Of a DNA stretch of 64,000 bases, positions 37,388 through 45,966 are shown in pieces. The stretch's first letter is position 1. Each line of letters starts with the position of its first letter. The position numbers and the translations under genes are program-made. Under the pieces are notes generated by a model. That model ran no database searches. It saw nothing but the letters and a program-made list of their open reading frames with translations, and was not told the origin of the DNA. Source of the DNA: Tessaracoccus timonensis (GTDB taxonomy: Bacteria > Actinomycetota > Actinomycetes > Propionibacteriales > Propionibacteriaceae); assembly GCF_900343145.1 (NCBI RefSeq), contig NZ_LT996886.1, positions 2,695,001-2,759,000 on the forward strand. The letters run 5' to 3'.

Positions 37388-38218
37388 TCAGCCCTTCAGG
37401 CCGGACGTGGCAACTCCTTCGATGATGTAGCGCTGCAGAATGGTGTAGATGATGAGGACGGGCACTGCCGCCAGGCACGCGCCAGCCATGATGACCGGGT
37501 AGTCGATGGTGTAGGCGCCCTGTAGCCGCGACAAACCGATAGGCAGCGTCAGCATTTCGTCGCTGAACATGACGTAGAGCGGCCAGACGAAGTCGTTCCA
37601 GTTCGCCAAGAAGCTCAGGATGAACAGCGTCAGGGCTGCTCCCCGAACATTCGGCAACATCACGCTCAAGAACGTTCGGAACGGACCGGCGCCGTCAATA
37701 CGGGCAGATTCTTCGAGTTCCTTGGGCACCGCCAGGAAGAACTGGCGCATAAAGAACACACCAAACGCTCCGGCAGCACCGGGCACGATGAGCGCCTGCA
37801 AGCTGTCGAGCCATGCGAGTTTGCTCATCAGCTCGAAGTTCGGCATCAGGAATACGAACCCCGGCACAAACATGGTGAGCAGGATGAACCCGAACAGTAC
37901 GTTCTTGCCCGGCAAATACAGGCGGGCCAATGCGTAGCCAGCCATGGATGCGACCGCCACCACCAGCGCGGCGTGCAGCGTCGCAGCGATCAGCGAATTG
38001 GCAAACCACCGGAACACGGGCGATGATGCGTCCTCGAAGAACAGCCGGTAGTAGGCCCGCAGCGTCCATTGCTCGGGGACGATGGTTGGTGGCATCGCTC
38101 GGCCTTCGAGGGCCGTCTTGAAGCTGGTAAGGATCATCATCACGATGGGCGCGAAGAAGATGAACGCCAGCAACACGATCATGATCCAGAACAGGATCTT
38201 GGAAATGGTGCGACTCAT
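37388..38218 (-). CDS. ABC sugar transporter permease (MalG type)
   Basis: This 276-residue inner-membrane subunit has six predicted helices and the EAA loop EESARIDGAGPFRTFLSVMLPNVRG (about residue 175), where the ATPase docks. It overlaps the other permease gene by 4 bp. With it and the binding protein it should import arabino-oligosaccharides. No ATPase gene lies in the locus. Confidence 0.93.
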   Translation of the reverse strand: MSRTISKILFWIMIVLLAFIFFAPIVMMILTSFKTALEGRAMPPTIVPEQWTLRAYYRLFFEDASSPVFRWFANSLIAATLHAALVVAVASMAGYALARLYLPGKNVLFGFILLTMFVPGFVFLMPNFELMSKLAWLDSLQALIVPGAAGAFGVFFMRQFFLAVPKELEESARIDGAGPFRTFLSVMLPNVRGAALTLFILSFLANWNDFVWPLYVMFSDEMLTLPIGLSRLQGAYTIDYPVIMAGACLAAVPVLIIYTILQRYIIEGVATSGLKG

Positions 38219-39192
38219 GCGACGCTCCCCTGCTTCTGCTTGGCCAAGAATGCCTTCTCAGCTGCCTTGGCCTGCTTCCTCTCCCGCGCAGCGTCCTTGT
38301 CTCGCACGAGCCAGAAGTTGATGACAGAGATAATCGCCAAGAAGATGGCCAGAATGTAGCTTTGCGCGGCTGCGGCACCGGCGCGCCCCTGGTTGAAGCC
38401 GAGGTCGGTCATGACCATGATGGCTGTCCTCGTCGATTCAGCCGGGCCGCCATTGGTGATCATGTAGGCCTGACCGAACATGTTGGCACTGGCCAGCGTC
38501 GTGGTGATGAGCACGAAGATGAGCACCGGCCGCAGCCCAGGGATGGTGATGTGGACGAAACGCTGCCAGGCGGTAGCACCGTCGAGTTCTGCAGCCTCGT
38601 ACTGTGCTTTAGGGATCTCTGCGAGGCCGGCCATGTAGATGACGGCGTTGAAGCCCACCGTCCACCACACTGTGACGCCGACGAGCGAAATCCATGCCCA
38701 GGGCTGGTCGGTCGTCCACTGGATCTCGACTCCGAGTAGGGCGTTGACCAGGCCGAAGTTGCCGTCGAGCAGGTAGCTCCACAGCACACCGATCACAGAG
38801 ACGCCCAGGACGTACGGGGCGAAGAACGCCGCCCGGAAGAACGTGCGTCCGGGGAACTTTCGGTGGAGCAGCAGCGCCAGCCCCAGCGGAACGGTGAGGA
38901 GGAACGGAACGCTAATCACCGTGAAGATCAGCGTATTCTTCATGCCGTTCCAAAACGGCTGTGCCGTGAGCGACTCTCCGTCGAAAAGATCAGCGTAGTT
39001 TTGCAGACCGACGAAAGGGCGGCCAGGCAAGCTGAAGTCCCACTCGTGCAACGAGATCCACAGGCCGTATATGGCCGGCACGATGATGAACATCGTGAAC
39101 AGCACCAGATACGGCGCGAGGAAAGCAATTGCCACCCAGGGCGAACCGTGTACCCGGCTCGCCCTGGGATGCTTCGATCGGGCTCGAGACAT
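38215..39192 (-). CDS. ABC sugar transporter permease (MalF type)
   Basis: The 325-residue protein has a basic N-terminus, six predicted membrane helices and the EAA motif AAELDGATAWQRFVHITIPG (about residue 205). Its C-terminal tail is rich in Lys and Ala. Its start shares one base with the stop of the binding-protein gene, indicating translational coupling. It pairs with the downstream MalG-type permease. Confidence 0.93.
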   Translation of the reverse strand: MSRARSKHPRASRVHGSPWVAIAFLAPYLVLFTMFIIVPAIYGLWISLHEWDFSLPGRPFVGLQNYADLFDGESLTAQPFWNGMKNTLIFTVISVPFLLTVPLGLALLLHRKFPGRTFFRAAFFAPYVLGVSVIGVLWSYLLDGNFGLVNALLGVEIQWTTDQPWAWISLVGVTVWWTVGFNAVIYMAGLAEIPKAQYEAAELDGATAWQRFVHITIPGLRPVLIFVLITTTLASANMFGQAYMITNGGPAESTRTAIMVMTDLGFNQGRAGAAAAQSYILAIFLAIISVINFWLVRDKDAARERKQAKAAEKAFLAKQKQGSVA

Positions 39193-40529
39193 TAGCCTTC
39201 GTACTTCTTCCGGTTCGCTTCAAGGAGCTTGTTCGCACGGCTCACCGACGCATCCAGCTCCGACTTCAGCTCCTTGCCACCAAGCATCACGTTGTTGAGC
39301 GCCTTATCGAACTCGGCGCCGACGTCACCAATGCCCGGGATGGTGGGCGGGAAGTGCAGCACATCGATCTGCTCGGCGAACTTCGGCTGATGCTCGAGCT
39401 TCTTGAACTCCTCGGACTCACGCACCTCGTTACGGGCAGGCACCTGGCCGCCCTTCGCCCATTCGACGGACTGTTCGGAGACGTAGTTCAAGAACACACG
39501 CGAAGCCTGCTGCCTATTCTCATCGGGCTTCTTCTGCACGGGCAGCGCCATCTGGTGGGAGCTCGACCACGCGGCGTCCTGACCGCCGATGTTCGGGAGC
39601 CGGACCACGTCCCACGCCAGGTCTTTCTTCTCTCCGAGGGTGTTGATCGCCCAGATGCCGTTCCAGTTGAAGGCGCACTCGCCGTTTTGCAGAGCAATGA
39701 AGTCGGCATCCTGGGCCACCTTCGACGGGCTGTGCCCATCCTTCACAAGGCCCAGCCACCACTCGAACGCCTTCACTGCCTCGGGCGAGTTCCACGTCGC
39801 CTCCGTGGCGTCGTCGTTATACATGGAGCCGCCGAACTGGTAGATAAGCGATTGCATCGACTGGCCACCCGTGAACAGGTGCGGGCTTGCCCAGTGACCC
39901 TTGATGCCCTTGCCCTTCAGCTTGTCGAGCGCGTCCATATACGCGTCAAACGTCATTGGCGGCTGCTCGGGATCGAGTCCGGCCTTCTCCATGACGGCCT
40001 TGTTGTAGAAGAACCCGAGCGGGTGCACATCGAGCGGCAGCGAGTAGCGCTTGTCTTTGTAGATACCTGCTTGCCAAGGAACCTCAGCGAAGTCGTCACC
40101 CTTGAGATCGAGTGCCTTCGCGACGTCGTCGAGCGGCTGGATCACGTTTCTGGCAGCGTTGGTGGCGACGGAGTCGACGTGCATCACACAGATGTCGGGG
40201 CCTTTACCAGAGGACACCGCGGTGGGAAGCTTCGTGTAGAAGTCAGACCACTGCATGGTGTTGAACTCGACCTTGATGTTGTCATGCTCTTTGTGGAATG
40301 CGTCGACGATCTTCTTCATGTAGGCGCCGTCACCGCCGGTGAAGCCGTTCCAGAACGCGAGCGTGACAGCGGGGCCGTCGTATCCGCCCTTGCCGCCGTC
40401 GCCGCTGGCTTCGTTGTTACCGCCGCCTTGGTCCGTCGCAGATTTTCCGCCACCACAAGCGGAGAGCCCACCGAGAGCGAGCGCGCCGGCAGAGACGCCA
40501 AGCAGGTTTCGTCGAGACATGGTTCGCAT
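39192..40529 (-). CDS. Extracellular sugar-binding lipoprotein
   Basis: This is the 445-residue periplasmic-type binding protein of the ABC importer. The signal has a twin-arginine-like SRRNLLG followed by a lipobox LSAC at about residues 22-25, so export as a Tat-type lipoprotein is plausible. Family features include VTLAFWNGFTGGDGAYMKK. The start at 40529 has AAAGGAA nine bases upstream. Context suggests arabino-oligosaccharides as ligand. Confidence 0.93.
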   Translation of the reverse strand: MRTMSRRNLLGVSAGALALGGLSACGGGKSATDQGGGNNEASGDGGKGGYDGPAVTLAFWNGFTGGDGAYMKKIVDAFHKEHDNIKVEFNTMQWSDFYTKLPTAVSSGKGPDICVMHVDSVATNAARNVIQPLDDVAKALDLKGDDFAEVPWQAGIYKDKRYSLPLDVHPLGFFYNKAVMEKAGLDPEQPPMTFDAYMDALDKLKGKGIKGHWASPHLFTGGQSMQSLIYQFGGSMYNDDATEATWNSPEAVKAFEWWLGLVKDGHSPSKVAQDADFIALQNGECAFNWNGIWAINTLGEKKDLAWDVVRLPNIGGQDAAWSSSHQMALPVQKKPDENRQQASRVFLNYVSEQSVEWAKGGQVPARNEVRESEEFKKLEHQPKFAEQIDVLHFPPTIPGIGDVGAEFDKALNNVMLGGKELKSELDASVSRANKLLEANRKKYEG

Positions 40530-40549
40530 GATGTGTTTCCTTTCGATTC

Positions 40550-42055
40550 TCAGCGTTGAGAGGTTTGTAGTCGGATGCAGTGCCAGGACACCGCCGGAAG
40601 ATCTGCCGTGAGGCGCCCGCCTTCGACGCGCGCCTCACCCATGCGGGGCTGCACCGCGTCGGGATGCTCCTGGCTGTTGACGATGCTGTGGTCATCTTCG
40701 TGAAGGAGCAGATGCTCCACGAGTGTGACATCGCCCAGTGCGGAGAAATCGAGATTCAGCTCGCAAGCATCGTCGAGGCTCCGGTTCACGACGAAGAGTG
40801 CAAGCTCGCCATCGTCGTCGAGTGTGGCGGCTGCCCAGAGCTGCGGAACCTCGCCGTATGCCGGAGTGTCGATGGTGGGCGACTCCATCGCGATGTCGAG
40901 CACCGTGCCCTTGGCGTACTTACTCGTGAGCGCGAACGGATAGAAGATGGTCTGCCGCCACGCAGGACCGCCCGGCTCGGAGCGAATGGGCGCGATGATG
41001 TTGGCGAGCTGCGCCTGACAAGCCATACCTACGTCGCGGCTGCGGTTCACGAGCGTGATGAGGAACGATCCGACGACCACCGCGTCGAGCACGGAGTATG
41101 TGTCTTCGATGAGGCGCGGGGCGTGCTGGATCTCGATGGAGTTCTCGCCGCCGAAGCGCGACTGGTACCAGACGTTCCATTCGTCGAAGCTCACCGTGAT
41201 GCGCTTGGTGGATTGCTTCGCCGCGGCAACGTGGTCAGCAGTAGCACGAACGGATGCGATGAAACGATCCATGTCTTCCGCGGCACACAGGAAGCTCACC
41301 ACGTCGCCTTCAATGGGCTCGTAGTAGGCGTGTGCGCTGATGTTGGAGACGTAGTCGAAGGTGTGTTCGAGCACTTCTCGTTCCCAGGTGCCGAAGGTTG
41401 GCATCTGACGATTGGACGATCCACAGGCGACGAGTTCGAGAGTGTCGTCGAAGCGGTGGAAGACGTTAGCCACTTCCTGGCTGAGCCTCGCGTATTCGTG
41501 GGCGGTCTTGTGGCCTACCTGCCACGGGCCATCCATTTCGTTACCCAGGCACCAAATGCCAACGTTCCACGGCCGCTCGTATCCGTGAGCGACGCGACGG
41601 TCGGCGAGCTCTGTGCCCTGCTCTCCATTGACGTATTCGAGGTATTCCATGGCTTCGGCCATGCCGCGTGATCCGAGGTTCACCGCCAGCATAGGCTCGA
41701 GGCCCATGCGCTCGCACCACGCGAGGAACTCGTTGGTGCCCACCTCGTTGGGCTCGATGGAGCGCCAACCGTAGTCAAGGCGGGTGGGGCGCTCTTCCTT
41801 CGGCCCTACGCCGTCTTCCCAACGGTAGCCCGAGACGAAGTTTCCGCCCGGATAACGAACGAGCGTGACTCCCATTTCTCGCACCAGCTCGGCGACGTCT
41901 TGGCGGAACCCGTGTTCGTCGGCCGATGGGTGGTCCGGCTCGAAAATCCCTGTGTAGACACACCGACCCATGTGCTCGACAAACGACCCGAATACGCGTG
42001 GGTTCACTGGCCCGTGATGCCAAGCCGGATGAATCACGGCGTTCGCCTTGCCCAT
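40550..42055 (-). CDS. abfA: Alpha-N-arabinofuranosidase (GH51)
   Basis: This enzyme removes terminal arabinofuranosyl units from imported oligosaccharides. It is 501 residues long, cytoplasmic (no signal), with the GH51 acid/base Glu in WCLGNEMDGPW (about residue 173) and the nucleophile Glu in VSFDEWNVWY (about residue 290). The N-terminus NPRVFGSFVEHMGRCVYTGI is typical. The start at 42055 follows GAAGGAG. It heads the seven-gene operon that ends with glycerate kinase, opposite the LacI gene. Confidence 0.95.
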   Translation of the reverse strand: MGKANAVIHPAWHHGPVNPRVFGSFVEHMGRCVYTGIFEPDHPSADEHGFRQDVAELVREMGVTLVRYPGGNFVSGYRWEDGVGPKEERPTRLDYGWRSIEPNEVGTNEFLAWCERMGLEPMLAVNLGSRGMAEAMEYLEYVNGEQGTELADRRVAHGYERPWNVGIWCLGNEMDGPWQVGHKTAHEYARLSQEVANVFHRFDDTLELVACGSSNRQMPTFGTWEREVLEHTFDYVSNISAHAYYEPIEGDVVSFLCAAEDMDRFIASVRATADHVAAAKQSTKRITVSFDEWNVWYQSRFGGENSIEIQHAPRLIEDTYSVLDAVVVGSFLITLVNRSRDVGMACQAQLANIIAPIRSEPGGPAWRQTIFYPFALTSKYAKGTVLDIAMESPTIDTPAYGEVPQLWAAATLDDDGELALFVVNRSLDDACELNLDFSALGDVTLVEHLLLHEDDHSIVNSQEHPDAVQPRMGEARVEGGRLTADLPAVSWHCIRLQTSQR

Positions 42056-42090
42056 ATAAAGCCACTCCTTCGTGCTTCGCAACTCTGCGG

Positions 42091-42133
42091 TTACAACGGG
42101 AGCAATTCCCGAATGCACGCAATATTACAACGG
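42091..42133. promoter_or_regulatory. Candidate LacI operator region between abfA and its regulator
   Basis: A palindrome CGGGA-GCAAT-TCCCG lies at 42097-42111. The nine-base direct repeat TTACAACGG occurs at 42091-42099 and 42125-42133, 34 bp apart. These are the only clear symmetric or repeated motifs in the 173-bp divergent promoter region. Confidence 0.5.
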
Positions 42134-42228
42134 AGGTAAACTCGGCACAAGAGGGCCTCATCAGTGTTCAGAGAGCAGTGGAATAGGGCCTTGTCAGACA
42201 CAAGAATGGTCAGAATAGGATTGCTCGT

Positions 42229-43224
42229 ATGGCGGTCAGGCTGCAAGACGTAGCCCGGGAAGCCGGGGTCTCGATTAAGACGGTGTCGAACGTCGTAAAC
42301 AACCGGCCCGTGGTGCGCCCAGCCACCCGGGAACGTGTCGAGGCGGCTATCGAAGCGCTCGGGTATCGCCCCAACGCTACTGCCCGACAACTGCGATACG
42401 GACGCTCGGGGTTCCTGGCGCTTGTCGTGCCCCAGATCGATTCGCCCTATTTCTCTACGCTAGCCAACGCTTTTACTCAGAAGGCGCTCCAGCGGGGGTG
42501 GGTCACACTGCTGGAATCGACGCAGGGATCCCGCGAGGCCGAACTCGCGGTACTCGCCGGCCAGCAAAGCCACCTCGTGGACGGCATCGCATTCTCACCG
42601 CTGTCGCTCTCACCCGCCGACGTCCGCAACCGCACAGACGCCACGCCGATGGTGCTGCTCGGCGAGCGAGGCATCCCCGACGGGTTCCCCCACGTGGCCG
42701 TCGACTCGGTCGCGGCGGCGAACGCCGTCGTCGCACACCTCATTCAAGCAGGGCGAGAAAGGATCGCCGCGATCGGTGTGGAATCGGTGCAAGGGACGGC
42801 GTCAGTTCGTCTCGCCGGCTACCATTCTGCCCTTGCTACGGCCGGACTCCCCGAACGTCCGGAGTACATCGTAGGAGTCAGCGAATACACCCGCAGCGCC
42901 GGGCGCGACGCCATGGCCGAACTCTTGCGCCTCCCAGAACCGCCCGATGCAGTGTTTTGTTTCAACGACGTCATGGCGATCGGCGCGCTCAGGGCCTGCG
43001 CAGAGGCGGGCGTCGATGTGCCGTCGCAGGTGGCAATAGCGGGCTTCGACGACATTCCTGAAGGAGACTTCAGCACGCCATCGCTTACCACAGTGCGCCC
43101 CGACTTGGACACGTTGGTGGACGGAATCCTCGACAATCTCCTTGGACAAATTCAAGGACACGAAGAGCAATTCGCCACGCTCATTGGCTGGGAGCTCGTC
43201 GTGAGAGAGAGCGCTCCTTCTTGA
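42229..43224 (+). CDS. LacI-family regulator of the arabinan locus
   Basis: The protein is 331 residues with the LacI helix-turn-helix (residues 4-50, VRLQDVAREAGVSIKTVSNVVNNRPVVRPATRERVEAA) and a periplasmic-binding-protein-like sensor domain ([40 protein letters not shown]). It is transcribed away from abfA, so it most likely represses that operon and responds to arabinose or an arabino-oligosaccharide. That ligand is inference. Confidence 0.93.
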   Translation: MAVRLQDVAREAGVSIKTVSNVVNNRPVVRPATRERVEAAIEALGYRPNATARQLRYGRSGFLALVVPQIDSPYFSTLANAFTQKALQRGWVTLLESTQGSREAELAVLAGQQSHLVDGIAFSPLSLSPADVRNRTDATPMVLLGERGIPDGFPHVAVDSVAAANAVVAHLIQAGRERIAAIGVESVQGTASVRLAGYHSALATAGLPERPEYIVGVSEYTRSAGRDAMAELLRLPEPPDAVFCFNDVMAIGALRACAEAGVDVPSQVAIAGFDDIPEGDFSTPSLTTVRPDLDTLVDGILDNLLGQIQGHEEQFATLIGWELVVRESAPS

Positions 43225-43273
43225 GCGAGCCGCGCAACACGGGCCCGCGATTCGCACGCGATAACCTACAGAT

Positions 43274-43597
43274 GTGGTGAACAACGATGAGGTCCTCGAA
43301 CAGCTTCGCGCATTCAACGCTGCTCGAGACTGGAACCAGTTTCATAGCCCTGAGAACTTGGCAAAATCCATTGCGATCGAGGCGGGAGAACTGCTCGAGT
43401 GTTTCCAGTGGGGAGCCCCAAGCGATTACTCCGCAATCCGATTGGAACTCGCTGACGTGCTCTCCTACGCCTATCAGCTAGCCGATGCTCTCTCTGAGGA
43501 TCCGGGCGAGCTTGTGCTGGAAAAGCTCGCCATCACAGAGCAGAAATACCCCGTGGATAAGGCGTACGGAAGATCGGACAAGTATGACCAGCTTTAG
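43274..43597 (+). CDS. MazG-like nucleotide pyrophosphohydrolase
   Basis: This 107-residue all-alpha NTP pyrophosphohydrolase shows the metal-binding pattern NLAKSIAIEAGELLECFQW (EXXE, residues 28-46) and the second LELADVLSYAYQLAD (EXXD). Such enzymes hydrolyse (d)NTPs to monophosphates; some lower signalling nucleotides or phage nucleotide pools. It starts with GTG at 43274 (another GTG follows directly). It overlaps the next gene by 14 bp and has lower third-position GC than flanking genes. Confidence 0.87.
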   Translation: MVNNDEVLEQLRAFNAARDWNQFHSPENLAKSIAIEAGELLECFQWGAPSDYSAIRLELADVLSYAYQLADALSEDPGELVLEKLAITEQKYPVDKAYGRSDKYDQL

Positions 43598-45332
43598 CAT
43601 TCGCCGCTTCAGCTTCGACGACACGTGGCGGGCAGGTCCAGTTCGAGAACAGAAACTCAGCAATTGGCCTGTGGTGTATGTACTACATGATGGGGCGCAT
43701 CGCTGCAATGGACAGGTGTACATCGGCGAAACGCTGAGTCTGAGCAGCCGCATGCGTCAGCATCTCGAGTCGTCCGAGAAAGAATCACTGACTGGCGTAG
43801 AAGTTATCCTTGACGAGACCTTCAACAAATCCGTGTGCCTCGACTTGGAATCTCATCTCATCAAACTTGCAGCCGGCGATGGGTCGCGAGCCGTGCTCAA
43901 CCGAAACGACGGAGTGGTCGAAGCTGATTATTATGAGCGCCCCCGTTACCGACAGATTTTCAACTCGATTTTCGAAGAGCTGAGAGAGCTAGGGCTGTTC
44001 GAACGCACCATTCCGGAGATCATCAACTCTGCACTCTTCAAGCTTTCCCCATTCAAGTCGCTCACGCACGACCAAGCTGCAGCCGTAGAAGACATCTTGG
44101 AGGGGCTCAGCGCTGATCTCCAGAGCCACACCCACCCTCGCAGCGTGGCAGTGATCCAGGGAGACCCTGGCACTGGGAAAACGGTCGTCGGAATCTATCT
44201 GATGAAACTCATGGTGGATCTCGCACACGCACGCGATGCAGACAGCGTCGACCGCGACACCATGTTTTCAGAGTTCTTTCTACCCGGTCACAGGGAAGCC
44301 TTCGAAGGTTTGCGCGTAGGTCTCGTCGTGCCCCAACAGTCACTGCGGAAATCCATCAAGGCTGTATTCGCAAACACCCCCGGACTCGCCCCGTCAATGG
44401 TGATGACGATGTTCGACGTCGCTGACAGCGAAGAGGAATTCGACGTATTGATCATCGACGAAGCGCATCGGCTCTCGCAGTATGCGATGCAGGCTCATGG
44501 CTCTCTCACGAAGCGTTACCGCGAAGTCAATGCTCGGCTCTTCCACGGGCAGCGACCTGAAGCATCACAGCTCGAGTGGGCGAGGAACCGGGCCAAACAT
44601 GTCATCTTGCTGCTAGACTCCGGGCAATCTGTTCGCCCCGGCGACATTTCCAAAGCAGAATTCGATGCGCTCCTGGATGAGCTACAGGCGTCGGAGCGCA
44701 AACCCTATCGCTTGTTCACCCAGATGCGTAGCCAGGGAGGCAACGATTACATCGATTACGTCCGACAAATTCTTTCACACACTCCCCCGCCGCAACGCCT
44801 AGACTTCGGAGACTACGAAGTGGGCCTCGTCGAAGATCCGGCTCAACTCCAACAACTCATCACCCAGAAAGAGAGAGAAGCCGGCCTAGCGAGAGTAGTT
44901 GCAGGTTATGCCTGGCCATGGATCAGCAAGAGAGACAACACCAAGTTCGATATCGATCTCGGCCCCGGCGCAACATGGCAGTGGAACACAACCCCGGTTG
45001 ATTGGGTGAATTCCCCAACGTCTATGAATGAAGCCGGCTCTATTCACACCATTCAGGGCTATGACCTCAATTACGCGGGCGTCATCATCGGGCGTGATTT
45101 GCGCTACGACGCGGACACGAAGAAACTCTTCATCGATAGAAACAGCTACTTCGACATCGCGGGCAAACGCAACAACACCATGGCTGGCGTCGAAACAACT
45201 GACGACATGCTGTTTCGGTACATTACCAACATCTACACGGTGTTACTCACCCGTGGCATCAAAGGCACATTTATCCACGCGGTTGACCCGGGCTTACAGC
45301 AATACCTCGGCAAGTTCCTGCCCACGCTCTGA
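43584..45332 (+). CDS. GIY-YIG nuclease fused to DUF2075 (Schlafen-group helicase-like) protein
   Basis: The 582-residue protein starts with a GIY-YIG-type module (VVYVLHD about residue 30, QVYIGET about 45, then RMRQHL), followed by a P-loop ATPase/helicase domain. That domain has Walker A GDPGTGKTVVG (about residue 194), Walker B DVLIIDEAHRLSQ (about 290), TQMRSQGGNDYIDYV (about 377), TIQGYDLNYAGV (about 490) and motif VI-like LLTRGIKGTFIHA (about 558). DUF2075 domains are related to Schlafen group 3 proteins. It is probably a nucleic-acid-cutting ATPase; a defence role is inference from its architecture and from the overlapping MazG-like gene. Confidence 0.88.
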   Translation: MTSFSIRRFSFDDTWRAGPVREQKLSNWPVVYVLHDGAHRCNGQVYIGETLSLSSRMRQHLESSEKESLTGVEVILDETFNKSVCLDLESHLIKLAAGDGSRAVLNRNDGVVEADYYERPRYRQIFNSIFEELRELGLFERTIPEIINSALFKLSPFKSLTHDQAAAVEDILEGLSADLQSHTHPRSVAVIQGDPGTGKTVVGIYLMKLMVDLAHARDADSVDRDTMFSEFFLPGHREAFEGLRVGLVVPQQSLRKSIKAVFANTPGLAPSMVMTMFDVADSEEEFDVLIIDEAHRLSQYAMQAHGSLTKRYREVNARLFHGQRPEASQLEWARNRAKHVILLLDSGQSVRPGDISKAEFDALLDELQASERKPYRLFTQMRSQGGNDYIDYVRQILSHTPPPQRLDFGDYEVGLVEDPAQLQQLITQKEREAGLARVVAGYAWPWISKRDNTKFDIDLGPGATWQWNTTPVDWVNSPTSMNEAGSIHTIQGYDLNYAGVIIGRDLRYDADTKKLFIDRNSYFDIAGKRNNTMAGVETTDDMLFRYITNIYTVLLTRGIKGTFIHAVDPGLQQYLGKFLPTL

Positions 45333-45347
45333 GCCCATAAGCCCGCG

Positions 45348-45953
45348 TCAGTCGACCACCTTGGTAGGCAGCGTCGCGGGCTTGAACGCCGGCCGACGTT
45401 CCTCATATGCCGCGATGTCTGCGTCGTGCTGAAGGGTCATCGAGATGTCATCGAGCCCCTCCAAGAGGCGGTAGCGCGTGAAGTCGTCGATCTCGAAGTC
45501 GATCACCTTATCGCCGACGGTGAGGGTGCGGTCGACGAGGCTCACCTCGATCGTGGCGCCCGGGTTGCCCTCGATCCAGCCCCACAGGTGCTGCACAGTC
45601 TCCTCGGAAACGACGCCGACGACGAGCCCGGCTTTGCCCGCGTTGTTGCGGAAGATGTCGCCGAAGCGGGAGCCGATGATCACCTTGAAGCCGTAGTTCT
45701 GCAACGCCCATACGGCGTGCTCACGCGACGAGCCGGTGCCGAAGTCTGGTCCGGGGATCAGGATTGTGCCGTTTTTGAACGCTTCCTGGTTCAGGACGAA
45801 GTCGGGGTCGTCGCGCCATGCGGCAAACAGCCCGTCCTCAAAGCCAGTACGGGTGATGCGCTTCAGGTAGACGGCCGGGATGATCTGGTCGGTATCGACG
45901 TTGCTGCGGCGCAGCGGCACAGGGACGCCGACGTGGGTAGAGAACTTGTCCAT
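45348..45953 (-). CDS. leuD: 3-isopropylmalate dehydratase small subunit
   Basis: LeuD forms the swivel domain of isopropylmalate isomerase with LeuC in leucine synthesis. The 201-residue protein has [16 protein letters not shown] at residues 18-33 and [17 protein letters not shown] (about residue 68), standard for the family. It is 13 bp downstream of leuC. It converges with the GIY-YIG gene, with 15 bp between stops. Confidence 0.96.
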   Translation of the reverse strand: MDKFSTHVGVPVPLRRSNVDTDQIIPAVYLKRITRTGFEDGLFAAWRDDPDFVLNQEAFKNGTILIPGPDFGTGSSREHAVWALQNYGFKVIIGSRFGDIFRNNAGKAGLVVGVVSEETVQHLWGWIEGNPGATIEVSLVDRTLTVGDKVIDFEIDDFTRYRLLEGLDDISMTLQHDADIAAYEERRPAFKPATLPTKVVD

Positions 45954-45966
45954 GAGTGTTTCCTTC

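Noticed and set aside
35092..37425. A 777-codon open frame on the plus strand opposite the two-domain GH43 gene
   Set aside because: It is an antisense shadow caused by high third-position GC. The minus strand encodes a signal peptide and GH43 catalytic motifs, and the plus frame shows no family features.
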